Shown here in pieces: positions 16,319 to 25,732 of a DNA stretch of 64,000 bases. Below the pieces are notes generated by a model. The model was not told where the DNA came from and made no database searches. It saw only the letters and a list, made by a program, of their open reading frames with translations. Every line of letters starts with the position of its first letter. The stretch's first letter is position 1. The DNA is taken from the NCBI RefSeq assembly GCF_017877135.1, contig NZ_JAGIPH010000001.1, positions 744,001 to 808,000 of the forward strand. Reading direction: 5' to 3'. This DNA comes from Neorhizobium galegae. Lineage in GTDB: Bacteria > Pseudomonadota > Alphaproteobacteria > Rhizobiales > Rhizobiaceae. The translations under genes and the position numbers were made by a program.

Positions 16319-18403
16319 TCAGCCCCTCGGTGTTCTGGAACGATTGCCGCCGCCCTTCGGGCCGGAGCCCGGGCCACGACCGCCGGATGGCTTTCCACCG
16401 GAAGGCTTTCCGCCAAACGGTTTTGCACCACCGGGTTTCCCACCAAATGACTTGCCGCCGCCGGGCTTACCGCCAAAAGGCTTCGCACCACCGGGCTTGC
16501 CCCCGAACGGCTTTCCACCGGCAGGCCTGTCACCGAAGCCCCCGCGTCCGCCTTCGGACCGTTCGCCGGCCGGGCGACCCGAATAGGGCCGTGCGCCGCC
16601 GGGCTTGCCGCCGAAGCCGCCGCGACCACCTTCGGCGCGATCGCCTTCAGAACGGCCACCCTCGAAACGGCCTTCAGAGCGGGGACCGGACGGGCGAAAC
16701 GCCCGTTCGGCATTTTCACGCGGCGAACGACCGGGGCCGGCACCAGCGCCGTAAGGCTTGGAACGGCCACCCTCTTCGCGCGGCTTGCGATCCCCGAAGG
16801 AACGGTCGCCCCTGGGGCGATCTCCTGAAGGACGGTCTCCTGCCGGGCGGGCACCGCGCGGACGGTCGGAAAAGTTGCGCTCGCCACCTTCGCCGCGGGC
16901 GGGACGATCGCCGCGCGGCGGACGGTCACCGCGGGCCGGACGATCTCCCCGATCACCCCGATCTCCACGGCCTTCGCCACGACCGCCGGAGCGATCGCCA
17001 CGGCCGCCGGCAGGCGGTTCGTCGGCGCGGATCCAGTCGCTGTCGCCCTGTACCCGGTTCACCTGCACGCGCAGGCTTGCATCATCCGTGCCCTTGGCAA
17101 ACAGACGCTCGGCCTCGGCGCGGGCAGAGGACTTGCCCTTCTGATCAGCGGTCGGACGTGCACCGGGCGCCATCCAGACATTGGCCGTGCGCGAGGTGCC
17201 GAGCGGCGGGCGCTTCTTCGGCTTGTCCTCGTCGAAGGCGGGCGCCCTGTCGAACTTGCCGCCGAATTTGGCGCCGCCCTTGTCGAATTTGCCGGCAGGC
17301 TTGCCCGAGGGCTTTGAAAAGGCGGGGCGCTTGCCCTCACCGGCAGCCTCGGAGCGCTCGCGCCGTTCGACGGCAAAGCCACGCTCTTCGCGGTCGCCCT
17401 GCTTGCCAAACGGCTTGCCGAGCGGCTTTTCCGCCGAGCGGGCGGTGGCCACATCCTCTTCGATGGGACCGTTGTTGCTATAGATCGGCGCGTCGAAATT
17501 CGCCTTGGATTCCTCGATGAGGCGGGGGCCGAGCTGGTCGCGCAGCATGCGGCCGCGCACTTCCACCACCTGGCCTTCCGGCAGGTCACCGAGCTGGAAG
17601 GGACCGTAGGAGAGACGGATCAGGCGGTTCACCTCAAGGCCGAGCGCACCGAGCACGTTCTTGATCTCGCGGTTCTTGCCTTCGCGAAGCCCCATGGTGA
17701 TCCACACATTGTGGCCCTGGGTGCGGTCGAGCGTCGCATCGATTGCGCCATAGAGCACGCCATCGACGGCAATACCGTCCTTCAGCGTGTCGAGCTTTTC
17801 CTGGCTGATATCGCCATAGGCGCGCACGCGGTAGCGGCGCAGCCAGCCGGTGGTCGGCAGTTCCAGAACGCGCGACAGGCCGCCGTCATTGGTCAGCAGC
17901 AGCAGGCCTTCGGTGTTGATGTCGAGACGGCCGATCGACATCACGCGCGGCAGGTCTTCCGGCAGGTTGTCGAAGACCGTGGGGCGGCCTTCCGGATCGG
18001 AATTGGTCGTCACCAGGCCGGCGGGCTTGTGGTAGAGCCACAGGCGCGTGCGCTCGATGCCGCGGATCGGCTGGCCATCGACCTCGATGCGGTCGGCAAG
18101 CGTGGCGTTCAGAACCGGCGTCTCCAGCTGCTTGCCGTTGACGCTGACGCGGCCCTCCATGATCATCCGCTCCACGTCGCGGCGCGACGCAATGCCGGCG
18201 CGGGCGAGGATCTTGGAAATGCGTTCGGGCTTTGCGGAGGCGGATGCCGCGCCGTCCGTTGCCACCGGCGCCGGCTTGCGCGCAGCACGCGGCTCGCCAT
18301 CCGGCGCGCTTCTGCTCGGCGTCTTCTTGGGGGCGGAGGTGGATTTCCGGTCGCGATCGAAGGACCTGGTCCCCTCGCGCTTCGGCTTGTCTTTGAAGCT
18401 CAT
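16319..18403 (-). CDS. rluB: RluB-type 23S rRNA pseudouridine synthase with long low-complexity tail
   Basis: A 694-residue protein, more than twice the usual RluB/RsuA length. A basic N-terminal stretch (1-58) precedes an S4 domain at about 60-105 and the synthase domain at about 115-295; the catalytic Asp is D161 in GRLDINTEGL. Family activity is isomerisation of uridine in 23S rRNA helix 89/93 regions (U2605 in E. coli for RluB). Residues from about 300 to the end are unusual: charged, Gly/Arg/Lys-rich, with RGD/RGDR runs near 470-520 and repeated GGKPFGGKPGGAK-type units at about 625-685. The tail is probably disordered and RNA-binding. rsmD follows immediately. Confidence 0.9.
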   Translation of the reverse strand: MSFKDKPKREGTRSFDRDRKSTSAPKKTPSRSAPDGEPRAARKPAPVATDGAASASAKPERISKILARAGIASRRDVERMIMEGRVSVNGKQLETPVLNATLADRIEVDGQPIRGIERTRLWLYHKPAGLVTTNSDPEGRPTVFDNLPEDLPRVMSIGRLDINTEGLLLLTNDGGLSRVLELPTTGWLRRYRVRAYGDISQEKLDTLKDGIAVDGVLYGAIDATLDRTQGHNVWITMGLREGKNREIKNVLGALGLEVNRLIRLSYGPFQLGDLPEGQVVEVRGRMLRDQLGPRLIEESKANFDAPIYSNNGPIEEDVATARSAEKPLGKPFGKQGDREERGFAVERRERSEAAGEGKRPAFSKPSGKPAGKFDKGGAKFGGKFDRAPAFDEDKPKKRPPLGTSRTANVWMAPGARPTADQKGKSSARAEAERLFAKGTDDASLRVQVNRVQGDSDWIRADEPPAGGRGDRSGGRGEGRGDRGDRGDRPARGDRPPRGDRPARGEGGERNFSDRPRGARPAGDRPSGDRPRGDRSFGDRKPREEGGRSKPYGAGAGPGRSPRENAERAFRPSGPRSEGRFEGGRSEGDRAEGGRGGFGGKPGGARPYSGRPAGERSEGGRGGFGDRPAGGKPFGGKPGGAKPFGGKPGGGKSFGGKPGGAKPFGGKPSGGKPSGGRGPGSGPKGGGNRSRTPRG
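16330..16530 (-). repeat. in-gene short tandem repeat encoding GGKPFGGKPGG-type units
   Basis: Units of about 15-33 bases encoding Gly-Gly-Lys-Pro-Phe are repeated several times at the 3' end of the pseudouridine synthase gene. Copies differ slightly, for example GGAKPF, GGGKSF and SGGKPS. Such tracts can change in copy number by slippage while staying in frame. Confidence 0.7.
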
Positions 18404-18559
18404 TTGTTGTTTGCCTGAAGCGTGTGTCGGACAATGCTGTCCATGACATGCGTGTTTGACTGAAATTAAAGTCTGTCGCGTTGCGAAAGACGGCTGACGC
18501 AACGCAGGTTGGACCGTTCCTACCAGTTCGCGTTGCCCTGGTTAAGAGGAAATCGCCGC

Positions 18560-19021
18560 ATGGGCGGGACAAATCGCTTCATGGACGAAGCATTGATCGA
18601 GGCGCAGCAGGCGGCAGAGCGCAACGAAGTGCCGATCGGCGCCGTCGTGGTGCTGGATGGGACGATCGTCGGACGCGCCGGAAACCGTACCCGGGAGATG
18701 CACGACGTGACGGCACATGCCGAAATTCTCGCCATTCGCATGGCCTGCGAAGCGCTTGGCCAGGAACGGCTCTCAGGCGCCGATCTCTATGTGACGCTCG
18801 AACCCTGCACCATGTGCGCCGCCGCCATTTCCTTTGCCCGCATCCGCAGGCTCTATTACGGCGCAAACGATATAAAGGGTGGCGCGGTGGAAAGCGGCGT
18901 GCGCTTCTTCAACCAACCCACCTGCCATCATCAGCCGGATGTCTATTCCGGCATCGGCGAAACGGCAGCAGCGGACATTCTGGTGGAATTTTTTAAAGGC
19001 AAGCGCGGGGATGCGATCTGA
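18560..19021 (+). CDS. tadA: tRNA adenosine(34) deaminase TadA
   Basis: A 153-residue zinc deaminase that converts A34 to inosine in tRNA-Arg(ACG). The zinc ligands and proton shuttle are visible: TAHAEILA (His-Ala-Glu) and PCTMCAAAI (Pro-Cys-x-x-Cys). NEVPIGAVVV near residue 27 is also typical. I chose the ATG at 18560, which has AAGAGGAAA upstream; the frame extends to 18509 without homology. It diverges from the pseudouridine synthase gene across about 156 bases. Confidence 0.95.
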   Translation: MGGTNRFMDEALIEAQQAAERNEVPIGAVVVLDGTIVGRAGNRTREMHDVTAHAEILAIRMACEALGQERLSGADLYVTLEPCTMCAAAISFARIRRLYYGANDIKGGAVESGVRFFNQPTCHHQPDVYSGIGETAAADILVEFFKGKRGDAI

Positions 19022-19136
19022 TTTTTGCGAAGGGCTGAGAAGGCACGGAGCAAGCGCACCTTCATCCGCCAAGATCAAATGTCGATCAAACCATACTGTA
19101 GTCGGATCGGGATAACCGCTCCCGGAAAAAATCACC

Positions 19137-19787
19137 TTACTGGAACGGCTTCCACCAGGACGATGACTTGGTGCCCGCTTCCTGGGCGGCTTTCTTGCGT
19201 TCGCGTTCCTTCTTCAGCTCCGGCTCGCCCAGATCGTTGAGCTGGTCGGTATCGGCGATGCGATACTCGGCCGGCGGATCGGTCAGCGAGCGGCGGGCGC
19301 CGGTGATGCCGGGATTTTCGGCATTCTGGCGCGCCTTGCGGAAGGCGTCCCATTTCTGGCTTTCCGTCAGCGTGCCGGCGGTGCCATTGCCGGCCAGAAG
19401 CGGCGAGCGGTAGTTCGGGTTGTCCTTGTTGGCGTCGGCCTCGTCGCGCAGGCGCGCGCGGGTTTCTTCCGGCGATTCAACCCAGTTGGGATTGTTCTCG
19501 CGGCTGGCGAGCGAGGTCTGCGGCGCCGGCAGGGTCTGCGTGACGTTCTTGTTCACCACCAGCTGCGGGCGCGGATTGTACTTGGTGTTCTTGTTGGCCG
19601 GTTCAGAACCCAGCGATACCGCCTGTCCGAGGTCATCGACCAGCTGTTCGGATGCCGTCTTGTTCGTTCCGTAAGTCGGGCCGGTGGTGCAACCCGACAC
19701 CGCAAGAGCGGCTGCGGCAACGGCAAGAAGCCCCGCGCGCGCGCGAATTGCAGCTGCCCGTGCGCCCATGACAGTGGTCATTTTCAT
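19137..19787 (-). CDS. predicted lipoprotein of unknown function
   Basis: A 216-residue protein with a positively charged N-terminus, a hydrophobic stretch and the lipobox AVSGC near residues 29-33, so it is probably lipid-modified and membrane-anchored. The mature part is hydrophilic and rich in Asn, Pro and charged residues, with NKTASEQLVDDL near the N-terminus and a Lys-rich C-terminus ending SSWWKPF. I recognise no catalytic motif; similar proteins sit downstream of ileS in related bacteria as I recall. The ATG at 19787 is preceded by GGAAGGG. It is co-directional with ileS, 132 bases downstream of it. Confidence 0.75.
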   Translation of the reverse strand: MKMTTVMGARAAAIRARAGLLAVAAAALAVSGCTTGPTYGTNKTASEQLVDDLGQAVSLGSEPANKNTKYNPRPQLVVNKNVTQTLPAPQTSLASRENNPNWVESPEETRARLRDEADANKDNPNYRSPLLAGNGTAGTLTESQKWDAFRKARQNAENPGITGARRSLTDPPAEYRIADTDQLNDLGEPELKKERERKKAAQEAGTKSSSWWKPFQ

Positions 19788-19919
19788 CAAAACCCTTCCA
19801 GCCGCGCCCGTCCGTGACGCTTGCGAGATCCATCATCTCCCGTTGACCGAAAATTCCGGCCAATTTCAGGCAGATTTACCGGATGACGCGGCAAAGCGCA
19901 ATCATCCGGTATCAAGGCT

Positions 19920-22883
19920 TTAGTTCAGCGCGGCAAGTTCACGCAGAGCTTCCGCATCACGGGCAGACACATCCGGATAGTCGGGATCGGAGCCGACATC
20001 CTTGGTGATCTTCCACGAGCGGGCGCATTTGACGCCTTCGGCAAGTTTTGGCTCGACAGCAACCTTTGTGCCGTCCTCCAGGCGAAATGCCTCTGCCGGC
20101 CCCTCGCCCGCCACCACGGAAATATCCGAGGTGATGCAGATTTCGGCCATGTCGAGGCCCTCCAGCGCCGCAAGAAGTTCGGCATCCGCCACATGGACGA
20201 CCGGAGCCGCCTCCAGCGACGAGCCGATGCGCTTGTCCTTGCGCTCCACTTCCAGCGCGCCGGTGACGGCACGGCGCACGGTGCGCACACGCTTCCACTT
20301 GTCGGCGAGCGCCTCGTTCAGCCACTCGGCGGGAATTTCCGGGAATTGCTCCAGATGCACCGAGACGGCGGAGGGATCGCGACTCAGCCACGCCTCTTCC
20401 GTGGTAAACGGCATCATCGGCGCAAACCACAGAACCAGGCAGTCAAACAGCTTGCGGATGACATGCAGGGCGGAGCGGCGGCGCAGAGACGACGGCGCAT
20501 CGCAATAGAGCGCATCCTTGCGGATATCGAAATAGAAGGCCGACAGTTCCACATTGGCGAAATCGGTGAGCGCACGGGTGATGCGCTTGAAATCGAAATC
20601 ATCGTAAGCGCGGCGCACAAGCTGGTCGAGTTCGGCCAGCCGGTGCAGCATCAGCTTTTCGAGTTCCGGCAGGTCGGCATAGGCGATCTCCTCGCCTTTA
20701 TCGTGGGCGAGCGTGCCGAGCATCCAGCGGATGGTGTTGCGGATTTTCCGGTAGGCATCGATATTGGTCTGGATGATCGTCTTGCCGACGCGCAGGTCCT
20801 CGGCGTAATCCGAACTCATCACCCACAGACGCAGGATATCGGCGCCGGCATCGTTCATGATGGCTTGCGGGGCGGTCACATTGCCCTTCGACTTCGACAT
20901 CTTCTCGCCCTTCTCGTCCATGATGAAACCATGGGTGACAACGGCGTTGTAGGGCGCGCGGCCGCGCGTGGCGCAGCTTTCGAGAAGCGAGGAATGGAAC
21001 CAGCCGCGATGCTGGTCGGACCCTTCCAGATAGACATCGGCCGGCCATTTCAGGTCCGGACGGTCTTCCAGCGTGAACGTGTGCGTGGAGCCCGAATCGA
21101 ACCAGACATCGAGAATGTCGGTGACCATCTGCCACTGTTCGCTATCATGCGCATTGCCGAGGAAGCGTTCCTTGGCGCCTTCAGCAAACCAGGCGTCAGC
21201 CCCTTCCTTCTCGAAGGCGTCGAGGATGCGGGCATTGACGTCCTCGTCCTGCAACACGTTTCCGGCCTTGTCGGCAAAGACGCAGATCGGCACGCCCCAG
21301 GCGCGCTGACGCGACAGCACCCAGTCCGGCCGCCCCTCGATCATGGCGCGCAGACGGTTCTGGCCGGCAGCGGGCACGAAGCGGGTGTCATCGATGGCAG
21401 ACAGGGCGCGCGACCGCAGCGTCGTGCCATCGGACAATTCCTTGTCCATGTAGACGAACCACTGCGGCGTATTGCGGAAGATGACCGGCTTTTTCGAGCG
21501 CCAGGAATGCGGATATTCGTGCTTGATGCGGCCGCGAGCAAACAGGTTGTTGGCCGCGATCAGCGCTTCCGTCACCCTCTTGTTCGCATCGCCCTTCTTG
21601 CCGTTGTCATCCAGCACACGCGCCGCACCACCCTCGGCCGAGGGGCCGAAACCGGGGGCTTCATCGGTGTAGAAGCCGGCGTCGTCAACGGGGAACGGGA
21701 TTTTGGTGTCGATGCCGCGGGCTTCCAGCGCGCGGACATTGCTCATCCAGGCCTCGAAGTCTTCGCGACCGTGGCTGGGCGCCGTGTGGACAAAACCGGT
21801 GCCGGCATCATCGGTGACGTGATCGCCATCGAGAAGCGGGACGGCGAAGGTGTAGCCCATATCGGCGAGCGGGTGAGCGCAGGTGATGGCTGCAAGTTCC
21901 GCACCGGTGACGTCGCGGATCAACTTGAACGTGACCTTGGCCTTGGTTGCAGAGTCCTCCGCAAGACGCTTGGCAAAGATCAGCTTTTCACCCGGCTGCG
22001 GGCCAAAGTCGTTGACGGCTTCGGTGACTTCGTAAAGCCCATACTCGATACGAGACGAATAGGAGATTGCCCGGTTGCCGGGGATCGTCCAGGGCGTGGT
22101 CGTCCAGATGACGACAGCGGCACTCCACAGATCCTGCGGAGTTTTGTCAGGCGAGTGAGATGGCGCCGTGTCGCCGGTCAGGCGATCTACAACAATATTC
22201 TGCGGGACGATCGGAAACTTCACCCAGATCGTATCGCTCTCGACCTCGTGATACTCCACCTCGGCTTCGGCCAGCGCCGTGCGCTCCACCACCGACCACA
22301 TGATCGGCTTCGAGCCGCGATAGAGCTGGCCGGACATGGCAAGTTTCAGCAATTCGCCGGCGATGCGGCTTTCGGCGTGAAAATTCATCGTCGTGTAGGG
22401 GCGCTCGAAATCGCCCTCGATGCCGAGGCGGCGGAATTCTTCCGACTGGATGTCGATCCAGCCTTGCGCGAACTCGCGGCATTCGCGGCGGAATTCGTTG
22501 ACCGGGACCTCGTTCTTGTCCTTGCCCTTCTCGCGGTATTTTTCCTCGATCTTCCATTCGATCGGAAGGCCGTGGCAATCCCAGCCGGGCACGTAATTGG
22601 CGTCATAGCCGCGCATCTGGAACGAGCGGGTGATGACGTCCTTCAGTACCTTGTTCAGCGCATGCCCGATGTGGATATTGCCGTTGGCGTAAGGGGGGCC
22701 ATCGTGCAGCACGAATTTTTCGCGCCCGGCGGCGGAGGCGCGGAGCTTCTTGTAAAGTTCCATCTCCTTCCACTTCTTCGCCATTTCCGGCTCCTTGGCA
22801 GGCAGGCCGGCGCGCATCGGAAACTCGGTCTCGGGCAGATAGAGGGTCTTGGAATAGTCAGGCTTTTCAGCGGTCTCGGTCAT
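19920..22883 (-). CDS. ileS: isoleucyl-tRNA synthetase
   Basis: A 987-residue class I aminoacyl-tRNA synthetase that charges tRNA-Ile. The HIGH motif is in [15 protein letters not shown] near residue 70, the KMSKS loop is in EKMSKSKGN, and an editing (CP1) domain lies between them, with [11 protein letters not shown]. The C-terminal region has CARSWK but lacks the full Cys-pair zinc site of the E. coli enzyme. The ATG at 22883 begins [20 protein letters not shown]. In many alphaproteobacteria ribF and ileS are neighbours; here a rightward toxin-antitoxin pair separates them. Confidence 0.97.
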   Translation of the reverse strand: MTETAEKPDYSKTLYLPETEFPMRAGLPAKEPEMAKKWKEMELYKKLRASAAGREKFVLHDGPPYANGNIHIGHALNKVLKDVITRSFQMRGYDANYVPGWDCHGLPIEWKIEEKYREKGKDKNEVPVNEFRRECREFAQGWIDIQSEEFRRLGIEGDFERPYTTMNFHAESRIAGELLKLAMSGQLYRGSKPIMWSVVERTALAEAEVEYHEVESDTIWVKFPIVPQNIVVDRLTGDTAPSHSPDKTPQDLWSAAVVIWTTTPWTIPGNRAISYSSRIEYGLYEVTEAVNDFGPQPGEKLIFAKRLAEDSATKAKVTFKLIRDVTGAELAAITCAHPLADMGYTFAVPLLDGDHVTDDAGTGFVHTAPSHGREDFEAWMSNVRALEARGIDTKIPFPVDDAGFYTDEAPGFGPSAEGGAARVLDDNGKKGDANKRVTEALIAANNLFARGRIKHEYPHSWRSKKPVIFRNTPQWFVYMDKELSDGTTLRSRALSAIDDTRFVPAAGQNRLRAMIEGRPDWVLSRQRAWGVPICVFADKAGNVLQDEDVNARILDAFEKEGADAWFAEGAKERFLGNAHDSEQWQMVTDILDVWFDSGSTHTFTLEDRPDLKWPADVYLEGSDQHRGWFHSSLLESCATRGRAPYNAVVTHGFIMDEKGEKMSKSKGNVTAPQAIMNDAGADILRLWVMSSDYAEDLRVGKTIIQTNIDAYRKIRNTIRWMLGTLAHDKGEEIAYADLPELEKLMLHRLAELDQLVRRAYDDFDFKRITRALTDFANVELSAFYFDIRKDALYCDAPSSLRRRSALHVIRKLFDCLVLWFAPMMPFTTEEAWLSRDPSAVSVHLEQFPEIPAEWLNEALADKWKRVRTVRRAVTGALEVERKDKRIGSSLEAAPVVHVADAELLAALEGLDMAEICITSDISVVAGEGPAEAFRLEDGTKVAVEPKLAEGVKCARSWKITKDVGSDPDYPDVSARDAEALRELAALN

Positions 22884-23187
22884 GGATCAACCATCGGAAA
22901 GGCGACCGGTCGCGGTCGCAGAATAAACAATTTGGATTGGCGACGGACGCGCAAGGGAAAACCCAAGCGCCAAAAACCCGGACCTTCCCGTCGGCTTTTC
23001 AAGCCGTGGGGAAAGCCGGGCCAATAATTCGAATGACACGGGCCGCCGAAAGATAGGTCATGGTGGCGCATTCTTTAGGGGTTTTCGCCGCCAAAAGGAA
23101 GAGGGGATTGGCATTGCGGCGGATGGATGTATTCTTGGGGCCGCAAGGTTTGAAATACGGCGGGCGGCGGAACGAACGGAAAATGCC
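22884..23187. other. intergenic region between ileS and the toxin-antitoxin pair
   Basis: This divergent 304-base gap must hold promoters for ileS (left) and the antitoxin (right). A small hairpin CGGCTT-TTC-AAGCCG lies near 22992-23006. I see no gene, RNA or repeat with confidence; a T-box leader, which would be unusual in this group, is not evident. Confidence 0.5.
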
Positions 23188-23472
23188 ATGGCACCGAAAG
23201 CACAGCTGACCATCGACATGGACGCGACGCTGGCAGCCGAATTTGCCGCCGCGACGAGATCGGCGCGGACCTCCGAAACGGAAGTGCTGCGCGCCATGGT
23301 GCGCGACTATGTGGAACGTCAGAACGTGCCCGAAGCCTATCGATCGTTTGTCGAGGCCAAGGTGGAGCGGGGACGCGCCGATGTGACGGCCGGCATCACA
23401 CAGTCTGCCGAAGACGTCGAACGAGAATTTTCGCAATTGCGCAACCGCCTGATCGACACAGGCCAGCAATGA
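23188..23472 (+). CDS. ribbon-helix-helix-type antitoxin
   Basis: A 94-residue protein whose first 55 residues fit a ribbon-helix-helix DNA-binding fold: the strand AQLTIDMDATL is followed by two helices with the SETEVLRAMVRDYVE pattern. The charged C-terminal half would bind the toxin. Its stop overlaps the start of the next gene by four bases (ATGA), the standard arrangement for type II toxin-antitoxin operons, where the antitoxin autorepresses. GGAAAA lies upstream of the ATG. The family assignment (CopG/ParD-like) is by pattern only. Confidence 0.8.
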   Translation: MAPKAQLTIDMDATLAAEFAAATRSARTSETEVLRAMVRDYVERQNVPEAYRSFVEAKVERGRADVTAGITQSAEDVEREFSQLRNRLIDTGQQ

Positions 23473-23756
23473 TTATCCGGTGGACGCTGCAAGCCACCGA
23501 AGACCGCCTTTCCATTTTCAATGACATCAAGGACCACCATCCGCCGGCAGCGCTTGCGATGGATCTGCTCTTCGAGCAGGCCACGAAACATCTGGCGCAG
23601 TTCCCAAGGCTTGGCAAAGCCGGGCTGGTGGCCGGCACGCGCGAACTCTTGCCGCACCCAAGCTATCGACTGGTCTATGAAATAGATGGCGATACCCTGT
23701 TCATCCTGACCATCGTTCATACGGCGCGCGCATGGCCGCCTGTCAAGGACGGCTGA
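23469..23756 (+). CDS. RelE/ParE-family toxin
   Basis: A 95-residue protein with the RelE/ParE layout: MIIRWTLQATEDRLSIFNDI at the start, a central helix pair, LAQFPRLGKAG, and a C-terminal strand pattern YRLVYEIDGDTLFILTIVHTARAWP. RelE-like members cleave mRNA on the ribosome and ParE-like members poison gyrase; the sequence does not settle which. It overlaps the antitoxin by four bases and ends four bases before the convergent ribF stop, so there is almost no intergenic spacer at that side. Confidence 0.85.
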   Translation: MIIRWTLQATEDRLSIFNDIKDHHPPAALAMDLLFEQATKHLAQFPRLGKAGLVAGTRELLPHPSYRLVYEIDGDTLFILTIVHTARAWPPVKDG

Positions 23757-23760
23757 TCGC

Positions 23761-24741
23761 TTAGAACGCGATTTTGCCATCCACCGCACTCAGCGGCTGA
23801 ACGCCCGACAGCAGCGCGCGCGCCTCTTCCTCGTCACGCTTCATCTGCACGACAAGCGCATCGAGCCCGTCGAATTTCAGTTCCGGGCGCAGATAGCCGA
23901 AGAAAGACACCGAACAGATTTCGCCATAGAGGCTGCCGGAGAAATCGAAGACGAAGGTTTCCAGAAGCGGTGCGCCGTTTTCCGTCACCGTCGGGCGCCG
24001 GCCATAGCTTGCCACGCCATTATAGAGCGTGCCGTCCGGACGGCGGAAGCGCACGGCATAGATGCCGGCTTTCAGCTCCACCTCGGGTTCGAGCGCCATG
24101 TTGGCGGTGGGGTAACCGAGCGTGCGGCCAAGCTGCTCGCCGCCGACGATTTCGGCCTCGACGGTATAGCGATAGCCGAGCAGGCCGGCCGCCTCGCTGA
24201 CATCACCTTGGGCAATCAGATCGCGGATGCGGCTCGACGAAATCACCTCGGCATTTTCATCGCGGAAGGCATCGACCAGCGTCACGTCGAAGCCGAAGCG
24301 GCGCCCGGCATCCATGAGGAAGGCCGGCCCACCCTCGCGGCCACGGCCGAAATGGAAATCGAAACCGGTGACGACGGCGCTCGCCTTCAGCCAGCCGGAG
24401 AGAATGTTTTCGACGAAATCCTCGGCGGAGCGCTGCGAGAACGCGCGGTCGAACGGATATTCGATCACCGAGTGAAAGCCCATGGCCTCCAGCACCCGCG
24501 CCTTCAAGGGCGCCGGCGTCAGGCGAAACACCGGCTGGTCGGGCTTGAAGACGGTGCGTGGATGCGGCTCGAAGGTTAAAACCAGCGCCGGGACGCCACG
24601 CTCCGCAGCAAGCGCCAGCGCCCGGTCGAGCACGCTGCCATGGCCGCGATGCACGCCATCGAAATTGCCGATCGCCACGACGCCGCCCTTAAGGTCCTGC
24701 GGCAGCGGCTCCTTCATTTCATTGCGGTGAAACACGCTCAT
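23761..24741 (-). CDS. ribF: bifunctional riboflavin kinase/FAD synthetase RibF
   Basis: A 326-residue enzyme that phosphorylates riboflavin to FMN and adenylates FMN to FAD. The N-terminal nucleotidyltransferase domain shows AIGNFDGVHRGH near residue 28 and a later ISSSRIRDLIAQGD. The C-terminal flavokinase domain has GRTLGYPTANM near residue 205 and PLLETFVFDFSGSLYGE. I favour the ATG at 24741, with GAGGG at a normal distance; an ATG at 24750 lies directly against that site. It follows the TIGR01459 HAD gene by 12 bases and is probably co-transcribed. Confidence 0.95.
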   Translation of the reverse strand: MSVFHRNEMKEPLPQDLKGGVVAIGNFDGVHRGHGSVLDRALALAAERGVPALVLTFEPHPRTVFKPDQPVFRLTPAPLKARVLEAMGFHSVIEYPFDRAFSQRSAEDFVENILSGWLKASAVVTGFDFHFGRGREGGPAFLMDAGRRFGFDVTLVDAFRDENAEVISSSRIRDLIAQGDVSEAAGLLGYRYTVEAEIVGGEQLGRTLGYPTANMALEPEVELKAGIYAVRFRRPDGTLYNGVASYGRRPTVTENGAPLLETFVFDFSGSLYGEICSVSFFGYLRPELKFDGLDALVVQMKRDEEEARALLSGVQPLSAVDGKIAF

Positions 24742-24753
24742 CTCGTCCATCCC

Positions 24754-25602
24754 TCAGGCAAGCCGCGGCATCCACCATTTGGGCGTCGCATTCTCGCGCT
24801 CCAGATAGGCGTTGAGGATCGCCTCGTCGGTCTCGCCATTGATGGTGTATTCGGCCGCATGAATGCCGCCGGAGATGTAGAGAAGGTCGAGGCCGTAGCT
24901 CAAGGCGCCCTTCACATCGGTCGGCATGCCATCGCCGACGGCAATGATCTTCGACAGGTCGATTTCGCCCTTCACGTCGCGCGCGCTGGCAAGGGCCGCC
25001 TCGTAGATCGGCCGGTGCGGCTTCCCGCCGAAGCGCGTATGGCCGCCCAGCTGGTGGTAATAGGCGGCAACGGCACCGGCGCAGGGGATAATGCGATGAC
25101 CGCGCTCAACCACCAGATCCGGATTGGCGCAAATCATCGGCACGTCACGCCCGATGAAACGCACCAGCATGTCGTGATAGTCTTCCGGCACCTCTTGCTC
25201 GTCATCGAAAAAGCCGGTGCAGACAACGCAATCGGCATCCGCCTCGCCGGTGACTGTCACATCAAGGCCCTCGAACAGCGGCATGTCGCGCTCCGGGCCG
25301 AGCAGAAAGACCTTTTGCGGGCCTTCGGCGATCAGCTTGCGGGTGACGTCGCCGGAGGTCACGATGCGGTCATAGGTTTCGTCCGGCACGCCGAGCGCCC
25401 GCAACTGGTCGATGACGCCGGGTGCCGGCCGCGGCGAATTGGTGATGAGGACAACGGCAAGGCCTGCCTTTCGGGCGTCCTTCAGGGCTTCGCAGGCAGC
25501 CGGAAAGGCAGTGATGCCATCGTGCAGCACGCCCCAGACATCCGAAAGCACGAGATCGTAGCCAGTGGTGATTGCGCTGAGGTTCTTGATGCGGTCTGCC
25601 AT
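24754..25602 (-). CDS. TIGR01459-family HAD hydrolase (NagD-like)
   Basis: A 282-residue HAD-superfamily phosphatase with a large cap, of the NagD/PNPase-like group. Motif I is LSDVWGVLHDG near residue 20, with Trp-Gly-Val where NagD has Asp-Gly-Val, as is typical of this alphaproteobacterial family. LITNSPRP is motif II, and GDGMPTDVKGA near the C-terminus is motif III. The substrate is unknown. The ATG at 25602 (MADRIKNLSAITTGYD) has CAGGGTG upstream; the frame runs back to 25746 over chrA without homology. It is directly upstream of ribF, a linkage common in this class. Confidence 0.88.
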   Translation of the reverse strand: MADRIKNLSAITTGYDLVLSDVWGVLHDGITAFPAACEALKDARKAGLAVVLITNSPRPAPGVIDQLRALGVPDETYDRIVTSGDVTRKLIAEGPQKVFLLGPERDMPLFEGLDVTVTGEADADCVVCTGFFDDEQEVPEDYHDMLVRFIGRDVPMICANPDLVVERGHRIIPCAGAVAAYYHQLGGHTRFGGKPHRPIYEAALASARDVKGEIDLSKIIAVGDGMPTDVKGALSYGLDLLYISGGIHAAEYTINGETDEAILNAYLERENATPKWWMPRLA

Positions 25603-25732
25603 GATCACCCTGATGCGTTGCAAGAAACTGGCGCTGACATGACAAAGCTTGCCTGCAATGGCAAGGAGTTTTAGCCTATGCCGCGCGTGGAAGCCCCTGC
25701 CTCTTCCTGCAGAAGACGGCCCCACGAACCGC

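Noticed and set aside
16330-17000. Possible CRISPR-like array
   Set aside because: The repeats are short, imperfect, in frame with the pseudouridine synthase, and lack unique spacers of constant length.
20193-23027. A 944-codon open frame antisense to ileS
   Set aside because: It lies almost wholly opposite ileS, whose family and motifs are certain; the product has no recognisable domain and its composition is that of a GC-rich shadow frame.
22884-23187. Possible T-box or other riboswitch upstream of ileS
   Set aside because: No conserved T-box sequence or anti-terminator could be seen, and T-boxes are rare in this group.
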